Shown here piece after piece: positions 8,551 through 16,105 of a stretch of 64,000 nucleotides of DNA (within the stretch, counting starts at the first letter, position 1; every line of letters begins with the position of its first letter). Position numbers and translations under genes: made by a program. This DNA is from Actinoplanes sp. L3-i22. Lineage in GTDB: Bacteria; Actinomycetota; Actinomycetes; Mycobacteriales; Micromonosporaceae. Under the pieces are notes generated by a model. It saw nothing but the letters and a program-made list of their open reading frames with translations, was not told the origin of the DNA and searched no databases. The DNA is taken from the NCBI RefSeq assembly GCF_019704555.1, contig NZ_AP024745.1, positions 2,662,001-2,726,000 of the forward strand, in the 5' to 3' direction.

Positions 8551-9012
8551 CTACGGCTCAAGGCCGCGCAGCTGCAGGTGGGCCTCTTTGAGGTGCCCGG
8601 CGAGGAGTTCGCTGTTGGCGCCGGCGGTGCTGAGGCTGTCGGTGATGGCTCCGAGCAACGCGGCGGGCACTTCGGTGGTGCCGGGGTACGCGCAGGCGTA
8701 GGTGTTCGAGGCGATGTGCTGAACCGTCTGGGTCAGGTGTGCCTGCAGCAGGTTGAGGCCGTTGATCAGCCGGGCTACCTCGGTGAGGTCGTGGCACCGG
8801 GCGTAGTGGCTCATGGCGTCGCTGAGGTAGTCGGCGGCCAGCAGGGCCACGTGCGTCGCGGCGACGGTGAGGGCCGGGTCGGCGGGGAACCGGTGGCTGA
8901 GCATGTCGGCGAGCCGGGCGATGAGGGCCTGGCCGTACTTGCCGAGTTTGGGTGCGTAGGGGAGTTGGGCGAACCAGTCGGTGTCGGGCAGGTACCAGCC
9001 GGGTTTGAGCAT
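8551..9012 (-). CDS. Hypothetical helical protein, 153 aa
   Basis: The ATG has AGGAGG eight bases upstream. The product is predicted mostly alpha-helical (runs such as TVAATHVALLAADYLSDAM and LINGLNLLQAHLTQTVQHI) with no cysteine cluster, membrane helix or catalytic motif. It is the first gene of the left minus-strand block and is read divergently from the membrane protein at 9381. The shared intergenic region carries three evenly spaced CTGWCAG motifs. Function unknown. Confidence 0.65.
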   Translation of the reverse strand: MLKPGWYLPDTDWFAQLPYAPKLGKYGQALIARLADMLSHRFPADPALTVAATHVALLAADYLSDAMSHYARCHDLTEVARLINGLNLLQAHLTQTVQHIASNTYACAYPGTTEVPAALLGAITDSLSTAGANSELLAGHLKEAHLQLRGLEP

Positions 9013-9257
9013 GTTGTGCCTCCTGCGGACAGCAAGAAGGCGGCCACCAGGTGGTGACCGCCGGAGAAATGGGGGTGTGGGTTACCGCGCCCTGTCCGCG
9101 CGGGCGGAGGGCGTTAGCGGTATGAGTGCCGGATCCGAGGCTGGCGGCGGCGGCCGACCGTGATGGTGGGCGCTATGCCGTCGCGCGGAGCAGGGGATCA
9201 GGGGACAGAAGTAAGGAGAGCCTTCAGCCTAGAGCGCTGAAGGTTCCCGGCGCCGTG

Positions 9258-9318
9258 CTGTCAGGTCGGCCGGTCTGGCGGCACCTGACAGCGCCGGAGT
9301 CCCCGCATCAGCTGTCAG
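9258..9318. promoter_or_regulatory. Three CTGWCAG motifs spaced exactly 27 bp
   Basis: CTGTCAG at 9258, CTGACAG at 9285 and CTGTCAG at 9312 lie in the 368-bp gap (9013-9380) between divergent genes. The motif is palindromic around its central W. Even spacing and recurrence of the motif upstream of other element operons suggest operator sites for an element regulator. No gene is seen in this gap; a small stem (CCTTCAGC/GCTGAAGG) lies at 9220-9243. Confidence 0.55.
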
Positions 9319-9380
9319 ACAGTGGCAGCTTGCGTATATCGATCACCGAAGCAGTTGCTCCGCCCCAGGAGGATGGACAC

Positions 9381-9833
9381 ATGGATCAAACCGATCGAGG
9401 GCGACGCGGCTTCCAGCTGCTGCGTGACGTCCATGTCAACGTCCTTGCGAACTTGGTCGCAGCAGTGGTGATTTTCCTGCTGGGTGCGGCCGTGGGACTG
9501 TTTCCCCGGTCGAGAGAAGCCGTAGTAACCGCAGTACTCGTGCTGTTCATGGTCGTCGTCTACTTGCTATCGATCGTCGGCGAGGTGACCCGGAACTCTC
9601 ACCATCAGGGCCTGTACACGTCAGGCTCACTCGTTGCTCTCGGTGGTTTCTTTGCAACCGTTGGGATCACACAGGCCAACGGTGATCCGCTCTTTTGGTG
9701 GATCTGCGTGCCACTAAGCGCGCCGGCCCTGGCTATCGGCGGCTGGGGAGTCTACCGCGAATATCGGGCGATGAAGGCTGCTCAGGCCGCGGATCGTCGA
9801 CTCAAGGGTCTGTCCTGGTACGAGCCGCAATGA
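9381..9833 (+). CDS. Four-helix membrane protein
   Basis: The start is ATG at 9381 preceded by AGGAGG; the open frame to 9126 lacks such a site. The 150-residue product has four hydrophobic segments, beginning NVLANLVAAVVIFLLGAAVG and ending LSAPALAIGGWGVYREY, with a short charged C-terminus. No family is recognised. Its promoter region holds the three CTGWCAG motifs. Its 3' end overlaps the convergent helix-turn-helix gene by 32 bp. Confidence 0.65.
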   Translation: MDQTDRGRRGFQLLRDVHVNVLANLVAAVVIFLLGAAVGLFPRSREAVVTAVLVLFMVVVYLLSIVGEVTRNSHHQGLYTSGSLVALGGFFATVGITQANGDPLFWWICVPLSAPALAIGGWGVYREYRAMKAAQAADRRLKGLSWYEPQ

Positions 9834-10312
9834 GCGCCTCGCGCAGGTCAGCCAGCATGGAGCGATCGTCCTCGTGGCCAGTGGCCTTGTCGTACTCCGC
9901 GAGCTTGAGGGCGGTGTTTGCGAGCGCCTGGATTGCTGTGGCGATGTCGCGCATGTCGCGGAACGGCGGCTCGTCGGCGGCCTTCTCGTTGTAGTCGTTC
10001 TCCTTGCCGGCGAAGTCGTAGACGACGGTGGGGGAGAACATCATGACCCATGAGCTTGCCGGCGGCGCCGAGGGCATCGAGCTGCAGCTGGGCGCGACGT
10101 GCGGTGCCGGCTGCCTTTTTCGCCGCGGTGGCGGCCGCTGTGCGGGTGCGTTCGGACGTCAGGTCCAGATCTTCGGCGATCTTCGAGATCGTGCGACCGG
10201 ACCGGCCGAGTTCGGCGGCGATGGCGTTGCGGGACTTGCCTTTTGCGTGTAGCTCGGCGGTGCGGAGCCGTTCCTCATCGGTGATGGGCCGGTGTCCTTG
10301 GGCCATGGTCAC
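9802..10312 (-). pseudogene. Frameshifted phage/ICE-type helix-turn-helix protein
   Basis: The first frame, from ATG at 10312, reads PITDEERLRTAELHAKGKSR and NAIAAELGRSGRTISKIAED, a resolvase-type helix-turn-helix. It continues to about 10040, where the homologous sequence moves into another frame: SPTVVYDFAGKENDYNEKAA, ending ADLREALIAARTRTDP at 9802. Both halves match one known kind of actinobacterial phage and integrative-element protein. The shift sits in a CTCCCCC run and is equivalent to losing two bases. It could be a sequencing error; with the shift the gene is broken. DNA binding by the intact protein is expected from the helix-turn-helix. Confidence 0.7.
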
Positions 10313-10331
10313 CTCACCGGGCTGTCACCTA

Positions 10332-10490
10332 ATGGACCCTACGCTCAGCCAGGGCGATGTCGCCGCGCGGCTCGACTGGTTCGCTTCCAACATGGAACTC
10401 AGCAATACACCGCAGGTAGGACTTGTCGTGATCGCTGGCTATGGGCCTTTGGCAGGTCACCACATCCGAAAATACATCCTCAAGATGTGA
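10332..10490 (+). CDS. Possible small ORF, 52 aa
   Basis: An ATG at 10332 opens a 52-codon frame beginning MDPTLSQGDVAARLDWFASN and ending in a basic tail. It has no clear ribosome binding site and no recognised relatives. It lies in the 430-bp gap between the frameshifted helix-turn-helix gene and the small membrane protein, otherwise without genes. Coding is uncertain. Confidence 0.25.
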   Translation: MDPTLSQGDVAARLDWFASNMELSNTPQVGLVVIAGYGPLAGHHIRKYILKM

Positions 10491-10662
10491 CGTATAGCAC
10501 CATGTAAAGTCACGGAGTGTAACAATTCAGCCCGCTTAGGCGTCAAAAGCCCGTTAAATTGATAACTCTGAGTAGCTACGGAAAGTCGTGGCCGTCAAGC
10601 CCATCAGCGAGGGGTGGTGCTGGCGGACTTAACGTCTTCACCGGGAAGCAGCCCCAATGCGA

Positions 10663-10688
10663 GACGGCCCGCTGGCAGGCGGGCCGTC
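10663..10688. repeat. 10-bp GC-rich hairpin
   Basis: GACGGCCCGC at 10663-10672 pairs with GCGGGCCGTC at 10679-10688, about 55 bp before the small membrane protein gene. It has no T-tract. Confidence 0.55.
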
Positions 10689-10744
10689 GAGTCGCTCTAC
10701 CCGGCAATGACCGTGCGATCAGGCATCACTAACAAAGGAGCAAC

Positions 10745-10969
10745 TTGACTACCGTAGCCAATACTCCCGGACAGGACCAGCGCGACCCTGCGCACCGGGC
10801 AGGAGTCATCAAGGCCGCGCTCAAAACCGGCGGCGGATCGGCTGCTGGCGTTGCGGGGATTCTTGCTGCGGCCGCGTTCGGTGCGGTGTCGACGCCGTTG
10901 GCCATCGTGGCGGTTGTCGTCTTCGGTGTGATCATGGTTGGCGCGCTGGTGGTCGCGGCTCGCGGATAG
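10745..10969 (+). CDS. Small membrane protein, 74 aa
   Basis: The start is TTG at 10745 with AAAGGAG seven bases upstream. A polar N-terminus (residues 1-30) is followed by two hydrophobic segments rich in Ala, Val and Gly (AAGVAGILAAAAFGAVSTPL and AIVAVVVFGVIMVGALVVAA). The two segments could be separate helices or one hairpin. No family is recognised. It sits between a hairpin and the CAT-anticodon tRNA. Confidence 0.5.
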   Translation: MTTVANTPGQDQRDPAHRAGVIKAALKTGGGSAAGVAGILAAAAFGAVSTPLAIVAVVVFGVIMVGALVVAARG

Positions 10970-11105
10970 TGCACTGGGGCGGGCCGCCCTCCCAGTAGGT
11001 CCGCACCCAACCCTCATTCCGCCACAGTCGCAACTGGTTCGGCCACCAGCACCCCCAACTGGCTGGTGGCCGAACGACCTTCGCATGTGTTGGGGGTGTG
11101 TGTAG

Positions 11106-11178
11106 TGGCGGAGGCAGGATTCGAACCTGCGACCTCGCGGGAGATGAACCCGGCGCGCTGCCGCTGCACTACTCCGCA
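11106..11178 (-). tRNA. tRNA with CAT anticodon (tRNA-Met-like), divergent, 73 nt
   Basis: Read on the minus strand, a cloverleaf folds: acceptor TGCGGAG/CTCCGCC with an unpaired first position, D stem GTGC/GCGC, anticodon loop TTCATCT, T arm GCAGG-TTCGAAT-CCTGC, discriminator A. The anticodon is CAT. The anticodon stem has four good pairs plus a C-C mismatch. CCA is not encoded. It does not look like a standard chromosomal actinobacterial elongator or initiator tRNA-Met and resembles tRNAs carried on actinobacterial phages and integrative elements. CAT could also be read as Ile if modified. Confidence 0.7.
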
Positions 11179-11525
11179 TCTGTTGCTGACGTACGTGCTT
11201 CAGCAGTCAAGACAGGTCGGCTACCTTTTGTTGGTGGTGTCGACAGTGTTCGGCTGCCCGGCTTCTTGATCAAGGCAATGAGATCTAAAATTCGCGGATG
11301 GACGTGCGGATTCCGATGTTCTGGCAGTCTGTTGATGCTGAAATCGGCATCCAGTCATGCAAATTTGGAGCATTCCGCATTTCTGTCGGCTTCGTGACAG
11401 TAATAAATGGGCACACTTATTCGCTCGGTACGCATTGTCGTGCAGCTCGTGCCATCCGTAGGCTCAACTTGACCACCTGAGGTCGGGGCCGCACGTGGGC
11501 CTCCGAAGGAAGGTGGTGAGAAGGG
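11179..11525. other. No recognisable gene
   Basis: About 350 bp of lower-GC sequence follow the tRNA. A 60-codon frame at 11298-11480 has no ribosome binding site and no recognisable motif. I see no repeat or promoter I can defend. Confidence 0.4.
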
Positions 11526-11651
11526 ATGGAGCCAGATGCCCCGCAGGGGGAAGGCAGTAGTCGTCTGATCCGCATGCTTTACGCGGTCGCGGCCGTTGCG
11601 AGTTCGGCGGCAACACTCATTGCTGCCCTGCAAGGCTGCGGGCATTCCTAG
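11526..11651 (+). CDS. Small single-helix membrane protein, 41 aa
   Basis: A short frame starts at ATG 11526 after GGTGGTGAGAAGGG. The first 15 residues are polar (MEPDAPQGEGSSRLI), followed by a hydrophobic stretch RMLYAVAAVASSAATLIAAL and a short QGCGHS tail. The layout, a soluble start and one C-terminal membrane helix, is common in small actinobacterial proteins of unknown role. The stop lies inside the left arm of the inverted repeat at 11636-11674, which could act as its terminator. Confidence 0.45.
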   Translation: MEPDAPQGEGSSRLIRMLYAVAAVASSAATLIAALQGCGHS

Positions 11652-11674
11652 CCGCTGGCTAGGAATGCCCGCAG
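11636..11674. repeat. 18-bp perfect inverted repeat with 3-nt loop
   Basis: CTGCGGGCATTCCTAGCC at 11636-11653 is followed by GCT and the exact reverse complement at 11657-11674. It overlaps the end of the 41-aa ORF. There is no T-tract, so it may be a rho-independent-like stem, a processing site or a protein binding site. The 400 bp from here to the methyltransferase stop at 12077 hold no convincing gene. Confidence 0.7.
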
Positions 11675-12076
11675 GTTCCGCAAACGGGGTCTCCATCGGT
11701 GGTTGCGCAGCCCAGGTGGGGGCCCCGTCCCATCCCTTCAGACGTTACAGCGATTCGGAGGCTTTTCCGATCCCTCTGAGCAGCCAAGCGAAATTGGGCA
11801 CGTCGATCAAAGTTCTTGATGTGCGCCGCCTGCCCGCCTGGCGACCACTGCCTACAGGTCATCGGCGCGCGGTTCGGCCGGCAGCCTGAGGACCCGCTCT
11901 GCCTGAACCAAGCGGTCCGATCGAAGGAAGTCGCGAGCCCTGCATATTGCCGAACTTCCGCGTAGTCACTGCCCACTAGAGTTGGTCCGAACCCGAGTGT
12001 CCGGATGGCATGGCGAGCCCACCGGACACCCGCATTCGCCGCGTTGGCACTTGAGTTCGCTGGAACTCGCGGAGTT

Positions 12077-12922
12077 CTAGCAGCGGCGCAAGACGAGGAC
12101 ATCCTCGTGTGCGATGAGGTGGACGGGGACGCCTTCGGCGCGGGCTCGGCGCACGGCCATGAGCCCGAACATGGAGGCGCGGTGCACGATCTGGCCGTCG
12201 CGGACGGCGGCGAGCATCGCCGCGCACCGCTGTACCGGGACCAGTCCCGCTGACTGGGCGACGGCGAGGAGTTCGCCGGGCAGATCGATCAGGTCGTTCC
12301 GCTGGCGGCGTACCGGTCGGCAGGTGATCACCACGGTGCCCCCGGGACGCAGCAGTTGATGCGAGGCGGCCAGGATCGTCGCGAACCCGTCGAGCAGGCG
12401 GGACCATCCCGCATACGCGAGATTGCCGCGTTCCCGGTCCCCATAGAGGTGGTCCCGCTTGCGCACCCCGGTGCTGTCCGTCCGGACGAGACCGTGAGTC
12501 CCGCGCCCGTACGGAGGTGAGGTGAGCACGAGTCCCACCTGACCGACCGCGGATGCCGGGACCAGGTCGAGCAGGCCGGTGGCGTCACCGTTGACGACCT
12601 TCGCCGCGCCGGCCGCGCCTTGCGACGAAGCCAGGGCGACGTTCTGCTCGGCCAGCGCGGTGAACCGGGGCTCGATGTCGATGCCGATCGCGTCGCGGCC
12701 CAGGTGCATGGCCTCGACCAGGGTGGTGCCGGAACCGCACATCGGATCGAACACCAGGTCACCGGGCGCGGTGAACGAGCTGATCGCGTGCGCGGCCACG
12801 GCTGGCAGCATCTTGCCCGGGTGGGTGGAGGTCTCCGGGACGTAGCGGCCCCGGCGCTGGTCACGAGCCGGTTGCTGGCAGGTCAGCCAGACCGAGGTGA
12901 CCGGCATGGAATCCTCAGCCAT
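12077..12922 (-). CDS. DNA methyltransferase (N6-adenine/N4-cytosine type)
   Basis: The 281-residue protein carries the S-adenosylmethionine motif FDPMCGSGTT at about 58-67 and the catalytic motif TSPPYG at 134-139. The latter is the SPPY form of N4-cytosine and some N6-adenine methyltransferases. PGGTVVITCRPV follows as expected for the beta-class core. No restriction endonuclease gene is adjacent, so it is probably a solitary methylase that could protect the element during transfer (inference). Its ATG overlaps the end of the upstream degenerate relative by eight bases. A separate target-recognition domain is not obvious. Confidence 0.85.
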   Translation of the reverse strand: MAEDSMPVTSVWLTCQQPARDQRRGRYVPETSTHPGKMLPAVAAHAISSFTAPGDLVFDPMCGSGTTLVEAMHLGRDAIGIDIEPRFTALAEQNVALASSQGAAGAAKVVNGDATGLLDLVPASAVGQVGLVLTSPPYGRGTHGLVRTDSTGVRKRDHLYGDRERGNLAYAGWSRLLDGFATILAASHQLLRPGGTVVITCRPVRRQRNDLIDLPGELLAVAQSAGLVPVQRCAAMLAAVRDGQIVHRASMFGLMAVRRARAEGVPVHLIAHEDVLVLRRC

Positions 12923-13490
12923 CCCGCCCTCCGTCCTGCGCCGAGCTGCGGGTCAGAATCAGCACGTCGGTGTGGATGTCGAGCCGGGTCTGCTCACCCC
13001 GGCGAGGCGGCCGGTCGGCCGCCACGATGTGCTGCAGGTACGACAGCCCGGCCTTCTTCGCCGCGGCGATGACGTCGACCGGAAGGACGACATCACCGTG
13101 CGGCAGCAGGACGGCGACGCAGCCACCCGGGGTAAGGCTGGCGCGGCAACGATCGAAGAAGTCGCCCGGCTTAGTGGGCTCGGTAGGGGGCCAGCTGGTA
13201 ACGATCAGCGACGCGGTGTGCCAGTCCCAGCCGACCGTTCGGGTGTCTTGAAGGTGGCTGCGGCGGCGGGCGGCGATGATCGCGCGGGCCAGTTGCGGCC
13301 CGGCGGTGAGGTCGGTGATCAGGTCGGCCGGGTGGGTGAGGTTGTGCACGAGCCGCACACCCAGCGCGTTGGACATGGTCTCGCCCGCCCTCGGGGCGGG
13401 AACCGCCCACACGGTGATCGGCACGGGCGGGTCGCCGGACACCATGTCCCCGACGGGAACCGGTGCCTGCCGGTGTTTTCTCTCGGTCAT
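12915..13490 (-). CDS. Degenerate methyltransferase-like partner protein
   Basis: Over its 191 residues it shadows the methyltransferase fold. ADLITDLTAGPQLARAI stands where the neighbour has GDLVFDPMCGSGTT, SLIVTSWPPTEPTKPG where it has TSPPYG, and SLTPGGCVAVLLP where it has LLRPGGTVVITC. The glycine-rich loop and the SPPY catalytic residues are missing, so it is probably inactive and may pair with the enzyme encoded directly downstream, with which it overlaps by eight bases. The homology is my reading of aligned motifs. The start is ATG at 13490. Upstream lies the CTGWCAG-rich gap to the VirB-type operon. Confidence 0.6.
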   Translation of the reverse strand: MTERKHRQAPVPVGDMVSGDPPVPITVWAVPAPRAGETMSNALGVRLVHNLTHPADLITDLTAGPQLARAIIAARRRSHLQDTRTVGWDWHTASLIVTSWPPTEPTKPGDFFDRCRASLTPGGCVAVLLPHGDVVLPVDVIAAAKKAGLSYLQHIVAADRPPRRGEQTRLDIHTDVLILTRSSAQDGGRDG

Positions 13491-13542
13491 CGGCTTGGTG
13501 GCCCCCGGACCGGCGGGCGTACTGACGATCCCCAGAGCATCG

Positions 13543-13688
13543 CTGTCAGGCCGATCGAACTCGACTCCGTCCTGTCAGGACCGGTCACCCCAGCAACCTG
13601 ACGGGCTCGGGACGCGGGTCGCCGGGGCCGCGAATCTGTCCGGACCGGTCACGACCTGTCGCAAGCTGACAATCGCTTCTGGTGTCAG
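13543..13688. promoter_or_regulatory. Cluster of CTGWCAG motifs between divergent operons
   Basis: Exact copies of CTGTCAG lie at 13543 and 13572. Near-matches are at 13598 (CTGACGG), 13636 (CTGTCCG), 13666 (CTGACAA) and 13682 (GTGTCAG). Several are 26-30 bp apart. The gap (13491-13758) separates the methyltransferase pair from the conjugation operon, so this is a plausible shared control region. Confidence 0.5.
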
Positions 13689-13758
13689 GCCGGGCTGTCC
13701 CAATCAGTGGCCTCGGAGCGTTCGCATCCGGCGAAGCGCTCCCGTCGAGGGGACCACC

Positions 13759-14529
13759 ATGGCGACGACTACCCGCCCCCGTACGGCCGATACCGCTTTG
13801 ACCAGTGCGGAGAAGGCTTTCGAGTTGCTGACCTGCGAACCGGCTCCGCTGGTGTTCGACGCCCGGCCCGTGCCGGGCCTGCCGGACACGACGATGCCGC
13901 TGGACCGGCTGCGCACCCTGCTGGTTTACGAGCGGTACGACAGCGACACCACCGACATCCTGTGGCGGCAGCTCGCCCGCCACGCCCGTGAATGGGGACC
14001 GGCCTGGGTCGTCGGCGCGATCGGAGTCGCGCTGCCCGCCCTCACGCACCTGGCCGCGAAGGTCAGCCATGGCCAGCCCCGGCTCGCCGACGACGTCGAC
14101 TCCGAAGTCCTGGCCGGCTTCCTGCTGGCTCTGCGCACCACCGACCTCGACAAGCCGCGGCTGTGGCTGCGCATGTGCTGGACCGCCTGGCGCGCCGGGG
14201 CCGCCGTCATCAAGGACCAGGAGAGCGAGGAACTGCCGCTGGAGCTCTCCAGCGGTTCCCGGACGCCGCGCATGCCCTACGGGCACCCGGACCTGTTGCT
14301 CGGCCGGGCTGCCGCTGCCGGCCTGATCAGCGACGAAGCCGCCGAGCTGATCAGCGCGACCCGCTTCGGGGACGCGCTGATCGAGCAGCTCGCCGCCGAG
14401 CAAGGAACCACGGCCCCGGCGCTGCGTATGCGGCGCCGCCGCGCCGAGCGGGTCGTGGCGGCCGCAGTAGCCCGCGGCGATCTCTCCGGCCCGTTCCGCT
14501 CGTTCACCGAGGGTGAGGCGGCAGCCTGA
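13759..14529 (+). CDS. Hypothetical helical protein heading the conjugation operon
   Basis: The start chosen is ATG at 13759 after GAGGGGACCACC; the frame runs on upstream to 13276 through non-coding sequence. The 256-residue product is helical with a Trp-rich centre (ILWRQLARHAREWGPAWVVG). Its C-terminus reads DALIEQLAAEQGTTAPALRM and then a run of arginines, resembling a sigma region 4 helix-turn-helix. It may therefore be a DNA-binding regulator, but this is weak. A hairpin with a 3' TTTCGT follows its stop, separating it from the VirB2-like gene. Confidence 0.55.
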   Translation: MATTTRPRTADTALTSAEKAFELLTCEPAPLVFDARPVPGLPDTTMPLDRLRTLLVYERYDSDTTDILWRQLARHAREWGPAWVVGAIGVALPALTHLAAKVSHGQPRLADDVDSEVLAGFLLALRTTDLDKPRLWLRMCWTAWRAGAAVIKDQESEELPLELSSGSRTPRMPYGHPDLLLGRAAAAGLISDEAAELISATRFGDALIEQLAAEQGTTAPALRMRRRRAERVVAAAVARGDLSGPFRSFTEGEAAA

Positions 14530-14550
14530 GAACCCTCGCCGTCGTGGCAC

Positions 14551-14588
14551 GAAGGCCGCACCGTGCGCCACGCCCGGTGCGGCCTTTC
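14551..14588 (+). terminator. Hairpin terminator after 13759 gene
   Basis: GAAGGCCGCACCG pairs with CGGTGCGGCCTTTC, allowing one bulged T, with an 11-base loop. TTTCGTGTTTC follows. It lies 20 bp after the preceding stop. Confidence 0.55.
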
Positions 14589-14648
14589 GTGTTTCACAAC
14601 CCCTTCGCGCCGTGCCGTTTCGCCGGCGGCGCGGAGCCGTCACGGATC

Positions 14649-14694
14649 TTGTCAGGGCGTGACAGGAGTTCGCCGAGTTCGATCGGGCTGACAG
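14649..14694. promoter_or_regulatory. CTGWCAG-type motifs upstream of pilin gene
   Basis: TTGTCAG at 14649, GTGACAG at 14659 and CTGACAG at 14688 lie 210-260 bp upstream of the VirB2-like gene. The last two are 29 bp apart, close to the 27-29 bp spacing seen elsewhere. Confidence 0.45.
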
Positions 14695-14907
14695 CACGGA
14701 TCTGGGCGGTGCATGTCATCCACGGCATGCCCGCCCGGTGAGGACCATCTCCTGCGGCGAAACCCGATGGTCCGGCATGTCTGGCGCGGCGTACTGACAC
14801 CGCAGCCCTTCGCCACACGCGAGGAGGAGCGCCCCCAACCGGACCCGCACGGTTCTCGTCCGGTCCTCACCGCGGCGGCCCCGCAGAACTCCTGTGGAGC
14901 GCCGCGA

Positions 14908-15207
14908 ATGCACACCACTCTCACCGTCTTGTCCGATCTCGCCGTGGCGGCTGCCGTACAGCCGCTCGCGGCCCCGAAAACCCTGCCGCAGGTCATCGAC
15001 GGCATCACCGGCTGGATCATGGGCATCATCGCGCTCGTCGCGACGATGTACCTGGTCATCGGTGGCCTTCGCTACATGGCCGCCGGAGGCGATCCCGCCC
15101 AGGTCGAGCAGGCCAAGGGCAACTTCAAGTCCGCGTTGATCGGCTACGCCCTCGCCGTGTTGGCCCCGGTGGTCTTGAAGGTGCTCCAGGGAATTCTGGG
15201 CGGCTGA
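14908..15207 (+). CDS. VirB2/TrbC-like pilin subunit
   Basis: The start is ATG at 14908 with GTGGAG eleven bases before. The 99-residue protein has a hydrophobic N-terminal segment and two long membrane helices, GWIMGIIALVATMYLVIGGL and SALIGYALAVLAPVVLKVLQ, around a short polar loop (RYMAAGGDPAQVEQAKGNFK). This is the topology of type IV secretion pilins and of the small TrcC-like proteins preceding VirB6 in Gram-positive elements. It is four bases from the VirB6-like gene. It probably forms the channel or pilus through the envelope. Confidence 0.75.
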   Translation: MHTTLTVLSDLAVAAAVQPLAAPKTLPQVIDGITGWIMGIIALVATMYLVIGGLRYMAAGGDPAQVEQAKGNFKSALIGYALAVLAPVVLKVLQGILGG

Positions 15208-15211
15208 TCAC

Positions 15212-16105
15212 ATGACCGACTGGCTGATGGACGGCCTGGTCGGCTGGCTCGCCGAGAAGGTCGTCGACCTTCTCGGCGCGCTGGTGGCCCTGCTGACCTC
15301 GACGGTGTTCATGTCACCGGACGTAACCGTTCTGCCGCAGGTCACGTCGATCGCCGACAAGAGCGCACTGGTGGTCAACGCCTGCTTCATCCTCGCCATC
15401 ATCGCGGTCGGCATCGCCTCGATGACCGGCGACTCGATTCAGATGCGCTACAGCATCAAAGAACTGATTCCCCGATTGGTCGTCGGGTTCGTGCTGTCCG
15501 CGTTCGCGATGCCGCTGACCGCCGAGTTGATCAGCATCGCCAATGCGCTGACCGTGTCCATGACCGGCGTTTCCGCGCCGACGACGGAGACGATCAACTT
15601 CGTCCAAGCCCGCCTCCAGGAGGCGTTGTCCGACGACGACAACGCGGTGCTGATGGCCATTATCGGCCTGCTGATCGTCGTGCTGATGTTCATGCTCGCC
15701 GTCAGCTGGCTGTTCCGGGTCGGTGTGCTGCTCGTGCTAGCAGGAATCGCCTCCGTTGCGCTGGCCTGCTACGCGACCCCGTGGACGCAAGGAGTCGCCG
15801 ACCTGTGGTGGCGGTCCCTGCTGGGCTGCTTGGTCACGCCTACCCTGCAAGCCGTTGCCTTCACAGCGGGCATCGATCTTGTTCTGAACCCGAGCGCGAA
15901 CCTGCCGATCGTCCTCGGCCAGCCCAACTCGGACGTGATGAATCTGCTGCTGGTCATCGTGCTGCTGTGGGTCACGATCAAGATCCCATCACTGATGGGC
16001 AAGTACGTGACGCAAAAGGGATCGAACATCGGCGGGATTGTGCTGCGCGCGGTGTTCATCCAGGGCATCGCCCGCCGTGTGCCGCTGTTGCGAGGCATGC
16101 GATGA
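15212..16105 (+). CDS. VirB6/TrbL-like polytopic membrane protein
   Basis: The 297-residue protein has about six hydrophobic segments, such as LVVNACFILAIIAVGIASM, AVLMAIIGLLIVVLMFMLAV and NLLLVIVLLWVTIKIPSLMG. The last is followed by a basic C-terminus. Position between pilin and PrgI/VirB4 genes, length and topology fit the VirB6/TrbL channel component of Gram-positive type IV secretion systems. Its stop overlaps the next gene in an ATGA. No enzymatic motif is present or expected. Confidence 0.8.
   Translation: MTDWLMDGLVGWLAEKVVDLLGALVALLTSTVFMSPDVTVLPQVTSIADKSALVVNACFILAIIAVGIASMTGDSIQMRYSIKELIPRLVVGFVLSAFAMPLTAELISIANALTVSMTGVSAPTTETINFVQARLQEALSDDDNAVLMAIIGLLIVVLMFMLAVSWLFRVGVLLVLAGIASVALACYATPWTQGVADLWWRSLLGCLVTPTLQAVAFTAGIDLVLNPSANLPIVLGQPNSDVMNLLLVIVLLWVTIKIPSLMGKYVTQKGSNIGGIVLRAVFIQGIARRVPLLRGMR

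Noticed and set aside
9258..9318. Evenly spaced short repeats as a CRISPR array
   Set aside because: Repeat unit is only 7 bp, there are three copies and no cas genes, so they are better read as operator sites.
11066..11269. Short frames over 11066-11397 reading GFEPATSREM and GGRIRTCDLAG
   Set aside because: These are the well-known spurious translations of tRNA genes.
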